Assembly (NCBI GenBank): GCA_030599585.1
Contig: JAUVNS010000013.1
Span: 62,001-126,000, forward strand
Direction of reading: 5' to 3'
Source of the DNA: Promethearchaeota archaeon
GTDB lineage: Archaea > Asgardarchaeota > Lokiarchaeia > Sigyniarchaeales > SOKP01
Length of the DNA stretch: 64,000 nt
The position numbers were made by a program, and so were the translations under genes. Below are positions 16,927-24,509 of this stretch, in pieces (position 1 is the stretch's first letter; the number at the start of each line of letters is the position of its first letter). Under the pieces are notes generated by a model. It was given only the letters and a program-made list of their open reading frames with translations, ran no database searches and had not been told where the DNA came from.

Positions 16927-18306
16927 TTAAGATGTTTGCACATTACTCATTAAATTAATCCATTTTTCGATTTTTTCTCCTAATTCGAATTTCTCTTTAG
17001 AGCTTAGCCCTACATTCGGCTCTACTTTTTGATAAAGATTAATATATCTACTCATTTCCCATAAAACATGTGAATGCAAAATCATACTCCTAATATAATC
17101 TCGGGCAATTTCAAGTGCCCTTCCTATGGACTTAATATCATAATCTTGATTTACAACGTCTTTAATTACAAGAAGAATCTCTCGAGAATTACTCATTGGA
17201 ATGATAGGGAGTATTTTTATATCTACTGAAGGTCGTTTCATGCTTCTAATCTTGAATTCCTCCTGTTCCACTCCAAATTCCTCAACTCTAATAGTTTCTT
17301 TATTAACTTCTTTTGGTTGATATATTTTACTTTTTACTAGAACAACCGATCTCTCCAACTCATCCTTCGTTCTTCTCCTAAAACTCTCTGGCCAATCGAC
17401 AAAAGAATTCATCCTTGGTTCAGCAGAGAGAAATATTGATTCCTTTGGCATTCTTTCATTTGATCTCTCAACTTTCTGAACATTAGAAGAACTCGTTTCT
17501 GATTTTAACCTTAAAGCCGCATTCACCAATATTGAGAACAAATACATTGGGTCGTAATCTATCGTAGAATAAACTCTTTTAAGTTTTAATATTAATTCTT
17601 CAATGTACTGTAAATTCTGATATGAGAAGTATTGCTCTAAGTGCTTTTTAGAGTCAAGTGTAATTCCGCTTAATCCTGCGGTTGGGCTTAAGAATTTAGT
17701 TTTCATTTCATAGTCCATTTCGGTAGAAAGCAAGATTTGATTAAAAGAATCCTCATGTGAGCTTAAGAGGATTGGTCCTGTTTTGTCTACTTGAAAAGAT
17801 TGTGGATTTCTCAATGTTTCCATAAACTCTAAGATAATGTCCTTATAAGGAATGAACAGATTTCTCATCAGAGTTCCTTGAATAAACGTACGCTTGTTAT
17901 CAGATTTGAAAGATAAATCTACAGGTAACTTAAAGAGATTTTCGCTTACGATTATATCACGATCGTTTTCTAGAGTTACATTTTTTGAGGTCGACAGATG
18001 ATCGTAAACGAAATCTGAAAGCATCAATCCCGTTAATTGTCGATTATCAGTAATATATCTTCCACTTTGAAGTTCAAATTTAGTGTAATAATATCCTAGA
18101 CCAAACAAATAATAAAAGGTCCCCTTTTCTGTTTGAACAGAACAATCAGCACCACTGAAAAAAATAACAAGGTCATGAGATATTTTCGACACATTGTGGT
18201 TAGAATACTTGCCTAAAGTGGGATAGCCGAGCAAATGTCCCCAACTAGGTATCACAAAAAAAGTATAATTTTCCACGATATTAAGTTCCATTTTAGCGGT
18301 GGCCAT
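16927..18306 (-). CDS. Protein of unknown function, operon partner of the roadblock-like gene
   Basis: This 459-residue protein is not recognised. The first 110 residues are rich in aromatic residues and beta-prone (FFVIPSWGHLLG, YYLFGLGYYYTKF) and may form a compact sensor or longin-like fold. The middle has mixed helices. Residues 300-355 are charged and probably disordered. The C-terminal 100 residues contain beta strands (VDIKILPIIPMS, REILLVIKD) and a long helix. No signal peptide or membrane helix is clear. Its stop lies 8 bases before the start of the roadblock-like gene. The 245-base gap upstream is shared with the divergent zinc-ribbon membrane gene and shows only AT-rich promoter-like DNA. 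Confidence 0.6.
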   Translation of the reverse strand: MATAKMELNIVENYTFFVIPSWGHLLGYPTLGKYSNHNVSKISHDLVIFFSGADCSVQTEKGTFYYLFGLGYYYTKFELQSGRYITDNRQLTGLMLSDFVYDHLSTSKNVTLENDRDIIVSENLFKLPVDLSFKSDNKRTFIQGTLMRNLFIPYKDIILEFMETLRNPQSFQVDKTGPILLSSHEDSFNQILLSTEMDYEMKTKFLSPTAGLSGITLDSKKHLEQYFSYQNLQYIEELILKLKRVYSTIDYDPMYLFSILVNAALRLKSETSSSNVQKVERSNERMPKESIFLSAEPRMNSFVDWPESFRRRTKDELERSVVLVKSKIYQPKEVNKETIRVEEFGVEQEEFKIRSMKRPSVDIKILPIIPMSNSREILLVIKDVVNQDYDIKSIGRALEIARDYIRSMILHSHVLWEMSRYINLYQKVEPNVGLSSKEKFELGEKIEKWINLMSNVQTS

Positions 18307-18551
18307 ACAGAATACAACTGAGAGTTTTTAATTATGATCCTATTAAAATATTATAAAAATCAATAGGGCAATGATTTCGTCATACTAATCTGGATATACT
18401 ACTTAATATATAATCTTATTACGTATATTTAAGTTTCTGTTGGAGTTTTATCAATATCTACGATACACTCAATTAATGGTCTCCTACAACAATATTAGTT
18501 GACAAAAAAATACGAATCATAAGCATTCAAAACTTAGATTTGTAAAGTAAA

Positions 18552-19298
18552 ATGACTGATATTGGTATTAGAAAAAATTTTCTTGATTTTGGAAAAAATA
18601 TACAAATAGTAGCAATCTGTACTGTTTTAAGCATAGCAACGGGAATTACGGGGTTTATTGCGTTGATTTTCATTTTTATTGCCTTAGATAATATTAAAAA
18701 GGTAAACGTTCTGTTAAACAACGCTTCTTTAGAACAATTCCGTTCAAAATATATTCGAGGTTTTATTTCGAGAGTAGTGGGGATTATGATATTAATTACT
18801 GGAGGCGTGAATATTGCAGTCTATTTCATTTTCATGCCATTCCCGATATCGTTTTGGACCATGCTTTCGCTATCTATCATACTCTTGTCCGCTGGGTTAA
18901 TCTTTGTTATTGTCGGGTTATCTTCAGAAATTAAAGCTTGGAAAAATCTGAAGGATTTCTTTGAAAATAATAGTAGTTTATTCCCAAATGACTTGTCCAG
19001 CGAATTGATAGATGGCTGTGATAAATTAAAGAAGGGTACATTATTGAGCGCATTCGGATTTTTAGTTATTCCTGGAATCATAGGTTTTATATTTCAAGCT
19101 ATTGGGTTCTTTAAACTAGCAAAACTCAACACATTAAGCGATTTTGACGCACCAAAAGAACTTGTAATAGTAGAACAGACTTACATTCCTAAAAAAGTGA
19201 GTGATATTAAAAGTTCTATTAATTTTTGTCCAAATTGCGGAACCAGATTATCGGGTTTAGGAAAATTCTGTGCTTTATGCGGTTCAGAAATCAATTAA
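18552..19298 (+). CDS. Four-helix membrane protein with C-terminal zinc ribbon, first of a tandem pair
   Basis: This 248-residue protein has an amphipathic N-terminus (MTDIGIRKNFLDFGKN) and then four hydrophobic segments (about residues 18-45, 80-103, 104-130 and 170-190). The C-terminal domain holds CPNCG and CALCG, a zinc-ribbon of the zf-ribbon type. A conserved short cytosolic segment (ALDNIKKVNVLLNNASLEQFRSKYI) lies after the first helices. The neighbour at 19412 is a clear paralogue in the same order. Function is unknown. The zinc ribbon should face the cytoplasm and could bind a protein or nucleic acid. The pair probably arose by duplication. Confidence 0.65.
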   Translation: MTDIGIRKNFLDFGKNIQIVAICTVLSIATGITGFIALIFIFIALDNIKKVNVLLNNASLEQFRSKYIRGFISRVVGIMILITGGVNIAVYFIFMPFPISFWTMLSLSIILLSAGLIFVIVGLSSEIKAWKNLKDFFENNSSLFPNDLSSELIDGCDKLKKGTLLSAFGFLVIPGIIGFIFQAIGFFKLAKLNTLSDFDAPKELVIVEQTYIPKKVSDIKSSINFCPNCGTRLSGLGKFCALCGSEIN

Positions 19299-19411
19299 TT
19301 TTTTTTTTCTTTATTAGAAATTATGCGCTTACAAATTAAAAACAAAATTATTAAAACTGTAGAAATTAAATATAAAATTAAACCTAATTAGATTTGCTAG
19401 AGGTTTCTAAA

Positions 19412-20164
19412 ATGTCAAATATAGATGTTAGAAGTGAGTTCTTCGAATTCGGAAAGAAGATGAAAATTGTAGGCATTATGACCATTTTGGTTATTATTCC
19501 TTATGTTGGTGGTTTTTTAAGTTTTATTGGATTTATTTTTGGACTTATGGCTCTTACAGACATTAGAAACGCAAATAATAAGCTGAATCAGAGTTCGCTT
19601 GAAAATTATCGTTCGAAATATATTTCTGCTCTCGTAATCAGAATAATTAGCACTGCTATATCAGTAGTAGGATCTTTTTACACTTCGAATTGGGTAATAG
19701 ATTTCGTATTTACATTTAATTTAGCAGCAATAATTGGCAGTACCATAATTCTACTCATTACTTTTGTGCTCAATATTATAGCAGCGGCAATTGAAATGGA
19801 TGCTTGGCGTAGTTTAACAGATTTCTTTAACCAAAATCGGACCATGTTTCCACAACATATTGCGACGGAAGCTGCTGATGGCAGCGATAAATTACGTTCC
19901 GCAGCTTTAATGAACATTCTCTCGTTCTTAATCATCACTATTTTAATCGGTTGGATACTCCAAATCATAGGGTACTTTAAACTAGCAAAATTTGAAGAAA
20001 TTACGCTGTATTCTGATACAATTCCAATAACATCAGCCCCAGTAGAAGAAGTAATGTTTCAACCTACAACTTCCACATCGAGACTTAATTTTTGTCCTAG
20101 CTGTGGAGCAAAGGTTTCGGGTGAGGGTAAATATTGTGTAGAATGTGGTTCAGAGCTCAAATAA
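19412..20164 (+). CDS. Four-helix membrane protein with C-terminal zinc ribbon, second of a tandem pair
   Basis: This 250-residue paralogue of the upstream gene keeps the same features: MSNIDVRSEFFEFGKK at the N-terminus, four hydrophobic segments, the loop LENYRSKYI, the motif DGSDKLRSAAL and the GYFKLAKF segment. The final zinc ribbon holds CPSCG and CVECG. The start was set at ATG 19412 because it aligns with the first paralogue and has GAGGT upstream, and an upstream TTG would add six residues. The intergenic gap is 113 bases with a T-run, so each copy may have its own promoter. Function is unknown. Confidence 0.65.
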   Translation: MSNIDVRSEFFEFGKKMKIVGIMTILVIIPYVGGFLSFIGFIFGLMALTDIRNANNKLNQSSLENYRSKYISALVIRIISTAISVVGSFYTSNWVIDFVFTFNLAAIIGSTIILLITFVLNIIAAAIEMDAWRSLTDFFNQNRTMFPQHIATEAADGSDKLRSAALMNILSFLIITILIGWILQIIGYFKLAKFEEITLYSDTIPITSAPVEEVMFQPTTSTSRLNFCPSCGAKVSGEGKYCVECGSELK

Positions 20165-20201
20165 ACAAACCATTAAAAACACTTAATCATTTATTTGGGG
20201 G

Positions 20202-20216
20202 TTTTTTATTTTTACT
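20202..20216 (+). terminator. T-tract terminator candidate after the tandem pair
   Basis: A T-rich run interrupted by a single A follows a GGGGG stretch about 40 bases after the stop codon of the second zinc-ribbon gene. It lies between convergent genes. No strong hairpin is visible. Confidence 0.4.
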
Positions 20217-20246
20217 TTCAATGACCTCCCTCTCCCTCTGTTATAT

Positions 20247-22082
20247 TTAGAACGCGATGAAATTCCGTCTCTTTACGGCCTCAATGATGTACTCATCTAC
20301 TTTTATATCGCTTCTTTTTCGCTTTACACTTCGAATGATTTTTAGGATTTGCGCTAAAACAAAAAATTCAAATTTTGTCCATTTCATAGCGAACGGTTTC
20401 TTAGTAGGTTCAATAGTTTTGTAAGGAATGGGTTTATCCTTAGCAGATTTATCTTTGTTATAAATGTATTTTTTAAATGGTTCTTCTTTAGGATACCGAT
20501 TGAATGGATCTAATAAGTTTTTAATTTTAAACTTCTTAGCTCGTTTCTCGGTTATTTTTGATAAATAGATCATAACAGGAGTCGGTTCACCAATTAAACG
20601 TCGATATTTTTCGTCAGTTTTTCGAACTCTTCTCCTGACTACTCCATTTGGGGCAAATCGATCCATAGTTTCTATTGAAGTCCACAAGAGAGCAGCTTGA
20701 TTTTTATAAAAAAGAGCTTTATGGTCTCGCATGATGGGATTTTTGGATTCGAAACAAAATTCATAACCATTCAAAGTTACATCTAATTTGCGAAGTATGG
20801 AGGGGCCCCATGTTTTGTAAAGCAGATCGTATCCATATTCCGTTAAATTAAGAGTTTCATGCGTTTCTAATGCGACATTTTCTTGTGCTCCGCTCCAAAA
20901 ATGCACATCTTCCCAAGGAACATCCCTAACTCTATTTTGTTCCATTAATTCTTCGTATAATACAGTACCCGGAAAAGGTGATAACCTAGTTAATTGTTGA
21001 AAAGTAGGGTAACACGCGACGAAATAATTAAGGTCCTCATAAATGTTTGAATGATCATGGAAGTCCCAACCACAGACCCACGCCCCCAAGGTTCTTATCC
21101 CCATTGAATGAAGCTTATCAAATACCTCACGGGCATCCACCTCTTGTCGCTTCTTATATCCATGCTCTCCAGCAAATTTCGACTCTACACCTATAAAGAT
21201 AGCACCTACCCCTATTTCAGCGATAGTTTCCCATCCATATTTCTGGGCAAAATTATAGATATTATCCACAGAGCCAAAAGCAAGCCAATCTAAGGATTCT
21301 ACCACTTTAGGGCTGGATTCCCAATATTTCTTGGTTTCGAATAAGTATTCTGGATGACGGAAGTGATCTTCTTCTATAACAAATATTAACCGAACATCGG
21401 GAAAATGTTTGTGGTAAAGATATATATGTGAAACAAATTCCTTTGGTGATAACAGCTCAATGCGTTTAAAACCAAACATTTCTGTAGAAGAACAGAAATC
21501 ACATCCCCCAGGACAACCTAAGCCAGTCACAACGAAACCTACATTACCAATTGGATATCTATTAATAAACCACGGAGCACCACCACATTTTGGCATTAGT
21601 TTTTGTTCAATTGGTTGATTAGTGTCTTCTCCTAAAAATTCTCTAAGGAACTTTACACCTTCTCCTTTCACTACATAGTCTACATATTTTTTTTGAGTTT
21701 CTTCGTCGTATTTGGCTTTGAAAGCTTGAGCAGCATAAGAACCTAACATAATTGTAGTATCCGGAGAAGTTTCACGGATATATTGGCACATTTTCATAAC
21801 ATTATCTAAATGGGGGGGGTATGCGCTTATTCCAATGATGCTGTAACCTTTGTCAACTTCTTTTATAAAGTCTTTCCATCGAGGATATTCTAACAAAGTT
21901 GCTGGTTTACTGATATTTTGAGCTAAAATGTGATTTGCGTAGCAATGAGTGTGAGATATTAAAGTAAATATATCATCTCCCTTTGTAAACCTTTGCCCAG
22001 TAGCATCCGTCAAAGAATCATTAGCGGGTAGAGTGGGATAAGGATAAGTAGGAGTTGTTAGTAAAATACGATTTTCGATCAT
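20247..22082 (-). CDS. Cobalamin-binding-type radical SAM protein
   Basis: This is a 611-residue protein. The first 170 residues look like a B12-binding-type Rossmann fold (IIGISAYPPHLDN, TTIMLGSYAA, YVVKGEG), though the usual DxHxxG is not evident. The radical SAM domain begins near residue 185 with CPGGCDFC (Cx3Cx2C, the [4Fe-4S] ligands) and includes the GVESKF and GWDFHD strands typical of the superfamily. The C-terminal 150 residues are basic and helical. Relatives perform methylations and rearrangements on unactivated carbon, and the substrate here is unknown. The gene looks monocistronic and converges on the zinc-ribbon pair. Confidence 0.75.
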   Translation of the reverse strand: MIENRILLTTPTYPYPTLPANDSLTDATGQRFTKGDDIFTLISHTHCYANHILAQNISKPATLLEYPRWKDFIKEVDKGYSIIGISAYPPHLDNVMKMCQYIRETSPDTTIMLGSYAAQAFKAKYDEETQKKYVDYVVKGEGVKFLREFLGEDTNQPIEQKLMPKCGGAPWFINRYPIGNVGFVVTGLGCPGGCDFCSSTEMFGFKRIELLSPKEFVSHIYLYHKHFPDVRLIFVIEEDHFRHPEYLFETKKYWESSPKVVESLDWLAFGSVDNIYNFAQKYGWETIAEIGVGAIFIGVESKFAGEHGYKKRQEVDAREVFDKLHSMGIRTLGAWVCGWDFHDHSNIYEDLNYFVACYPTFQQLTRLSPFPGTVLYEELMEQNRVRDVPWEDVHFWSGAQENVALETHETLNLTEYGYDLLYKTWGPSILRKLDVTLNGYEFCFESKNPIMRDHKALFYKNQAALLWTSIETMDRFAPNGVVRRRVRKTDEKYRRLIGEPTPVMIYLSKITEKRAKKFKIKNLLDPFNRYPKEEPFKKYIYNKDKSAKDKPIPYKTIEPTKKPFAMKWTKFEFFVLAQILKIIRSVKRKRSDIKVDEYIIEAVKRRNFIAF

Positions 22083-22244
22083 TATTTAATATATTTTTCG
22101 TCATAAGTATTTAAATTTTATTTAAGAAAGCTAGTCTCGACTTTTTTTTATCTTTTCTATTCTTGTTTCAAGGCTTCAACTAAAAGAGCGGTCAATATAA
22201 AAACTTTTAATAGTCGTAGGATTATTTTTAATGGCTTAGATACC

Positions 22245-22823
22245 ATGCAAAGAATTAAAAAATTCTTTAGTCGAACATTTTCCGGATTAGTAGAAAGAGA
22301 TCCGAACTTTATTCAAATGAGACTCAATGTAAAATCGATTACCCCCGAGTTTGAAAAGAGTCTTGAAGGAAAAATAGAGCATAGTATCCTTCAAGCGGAT
22401 GTTCGGGAAGCTTCAGAAGAGGATATAAGGTCACTTATACATCTGCACGATCTTGCTTGGCATTCAACACCTATGCCTTATCGTCCACTAAAAAAAGACT
22501 CAATATCTAACTTATTAAATGATCCTACGATTATTTTTCTGATAGCTAAAGTTAAAGGAGAGGATAGTGGTTTTGCTCTAATTTACTTTACTGGTGAAGA
22601 AAAACAGATAGGTATTATTGCTGGGATGGGGATTGTTCCAGATCTCCAGAGAAAAGGATTAGGTACAATTTTAGGTACGGCCGCTTGGGACTATTTCAAG
22701 AAGAAAGGCGTTGTAGAATTGCGTTGTAAAGTATATAAAGAAAATAAAATCTCTTATAACTTTATAAAGGGATTACACTTTGAAGAATATGATGATGATT
22801 TTGTACATTGGAAGTTATTCTAA
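22245..22823 (+). CDS. GNAT-family N-acetyltransferase
   Basis: This 192-residue protein has the GNAT fold from about residue 60. The acetyl-CoA binding loop appears as GIVPDLQRKGLGTILGTAAWDYFKKKG (motif A: Q/RxxGxG), followed by LRCKVYKENKISYNFIKGLHF, the motif B region. The first 55 residues are a basic, possibly amphipathic stretch not typical for the family. It is divergent from the radical SAM gene. The substrate is unknown. Confidence 0.8.
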   Translation: MQRIKKFFSRTFSGLVERDPNFIQMRLNVKSITPEFEKSLEGKIEHSILQADVREASEEDIRSLIHLHDLAWHSTPMPYRPLKKDSISNLLNDPTIIFLIAKVKGEDSGFALIYFTGEEKQIGIIAGMGIVPDLQRKGLGTILGTAAWDYFKKKGVVELRCKVYKENKISYNFIKGLHFEEYDDDFVHWKLF

Positions 22824-23044
22824 ATTAAAAGAATCAATGATTGCTAAAAATTATGGGACATTGCTGAATACCTAAAAATGGACTTTTAGTTTTAGTTTTA
22901 ATCACTCCTCCTCTGAAATATTTTTTTTATCGACTTTTTAAATTGTTCTACGCTCTTGTAGAAAACGAGCAAATTTAATAAACTTTAAAACGAATTAATA
23001 ATGTTCTTATCATGAGTTTTAACACTTTAACTTGTTGAGCTAAC

Positions 23045-23167
23045 ATGGATAGTAAAAACTCTGAAAGAGATATTTGGTTAACATATTGCGAAGAATGCGT
23101 AAAATCAAAAATCGACAAAAATGACCCTCAAGAATTTAAAGAAGACCCGAGGGAAGATACTACTTGA
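23045..23167 (+). CDS. Possible small CxxC protein (40 residues)
   Basis: This short ORF lies inside a 485-base gap (22824-23308) between the GNAT and UroD-like genes. It starts at ATG 23045 and ends at TGA 23167. The product is highly charged and contains one CEEC pair, like half of a zinc knuckle. No strong Shine-Dalgarno precedes it, so it may be spurious. The rest of the gap is AT-rich and shows nothing else. Confidence 0.3.
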   Translation: MDSKNSERDIWLTYCEECVKSKIDKNDPQEFKEDPREDTT

Positions 23168-23308
23168 TGAAAAATATCTAATTTTTGTTAATTAAACCAC
23201 TTTTCTTCCTATATTTTAATAACAACACTGACCTATTTTAATTATTAAATACTCTAAATTAAATGTGAATAATTACTTTTATTCTAATTTAATGAAACAG
23301 GTTATATT

Positions 23309-24487
23309 ATGAATTCTATAGAACGCGTAAAAGCAGCTCTACAATTCAATAATCCAGACAAAGTACCAGTTTTTGATTTAGTACGTGGTGATCTTTTGCC
23401 TTTACCATTAACTTTTTCTAATAATTGGAAACCTGGATGGAAAGAAGGGGAAGAGAACTTGTTTCCTCATATAAGAGGAGGTTATAAATGGGATAGGCCT
23501 GATTGGGCTAACAAAGCAGAATTTGAGGGTAATAAGTGGAGAACTTTACATCACGAGGAAGTTGATGAATGGGGCTGTATTTGGAACATGCAGGGAAATG
23601 ATACAAATATGGGGCATCCTGGAAGGGCTTCTTTACCAGATTGGAATGATTATGAAAATTACATTGAGAAATATTCTCCTGATCCATCAGATAAATCTAG
23701 ATTTAAATTAGCATTTCAATTAAAAAAAAACAGTGATCCAGAAAAATATCGTGTTCTTTTACCAATGTATCACGGTCTCTCACAACTTACGTCTTATATT
23801 CGTGGATTTAATAATTATTTAATTGACCATAAAAGGAATCCGGATCAATTAAAAAGACTATTAGAACACATTGCAGATTATTATATCCAATTAATTAAAA
23901 GTTCAATAAAATTGGGATTAGAACCTCACGGTGTGTGGTTTACAGACGATCTTGGGCAGCAAAGTGGTCCTTTCATTAGTCCAAAGATGTTTGAATCTTT
24001 TTACGAATCATCTTATAAAAGAGTTTTTGATGTGGCTCATGATTTAGGTTTAGATGTCCACTTGCATTGTTGTGGAAAAGTTGATCGATTACTACCAATT
24101 TTTATTAAGTGGGGGCTAAATGCAATTGAATTTGATAGCCCTCGAATGAGTGGTTATGAGGATTTAAGACCGTATCGAGGTAAAATTATGTTTTGGGGTT
24201 GCGTGAATATTCAATCTATATATACATTAGGAACTCCTGAAGAAGTAAAAAGGGAAGTGTGGCATATGATTAGGAACTTAGGTACAAAAAATGGTGGTTA
24301 CGGTGCCTATTTTTATTCTGATTATAAAGATATTGGAGTTAGACGAGAAAATATTAAAGCATTTCAAAGTGGGTTGAAAGAATATGGTATATACTCAAAA
24401 ATTCCTCTCCATTGGTGGGATTATCCTACAATAGATAATTGGAAAGACTCTGAAGTTCCTCCTTTACCACCTTTGGATTCTAACTAA
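23309..24487 (+). CDS. Uroporphyrinogen decarboxylase (URO-D)-like protein
   Basis: This 392-residue protein follows the URO-D fold: an N-terminal RVKAALQFNNPDKVPV, a central DDLGQQSGPFISPKMF (the DDxxxQ/GP motif) and HLHCCGKVDRLLP, which holds the His/Cys site used for zinc in MtaA/MtbA-type methyltransferases. WGCVNIQS follows, with a C-terminal active-site region. True heme-pathway UroD is not expected in such archaea. Similar paralogues act as corrinoid methyltransferases or are found beside carbohydrate genes. It lies directly next to the GH94-like gene on the opposite strand. AGGTT precedes the ATG. The exact reaction is unknown. Confidence 0.75.
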   Translation: MNSIERVKAALQFNNPDKVPVFDLVRGDLLPLPLTFSNNWKPGWKEGEENLFPHIRGGYKWDRPDWANKAEFEGNKWRTLHHEEVDEWGCIWNMQGNDTNMGHPGRASLPDWNDYENYIEKYSPDPSDKSRFKLAFQLKKNSDPEKYRVLLPMYHGLSQLTSYIRGFNNYLIDHKRNPDQLKRLLEHIADYYIQLIKSSIKLGLEPHGVWFTDDLGQQSGPFISPKMFESFYESSYKRVFDVAHDLGLDVHLHCCGKVDRLLPIFIKWGLNAIEFDSPRMSGYEDLRPYRGKIMFWGCVNIQSIYTLGTPEEVKREVWHMIRNLGTKNGGYGAYFYSDYKDIGVRRENIKAFQSGLKEYGIYSKIPLHWWDYPTIDNWKDSEVPPLPPLDSN

Positions 24488-24509
24488 AAAAATAAAAAAT
24501 TTCTTTTAG

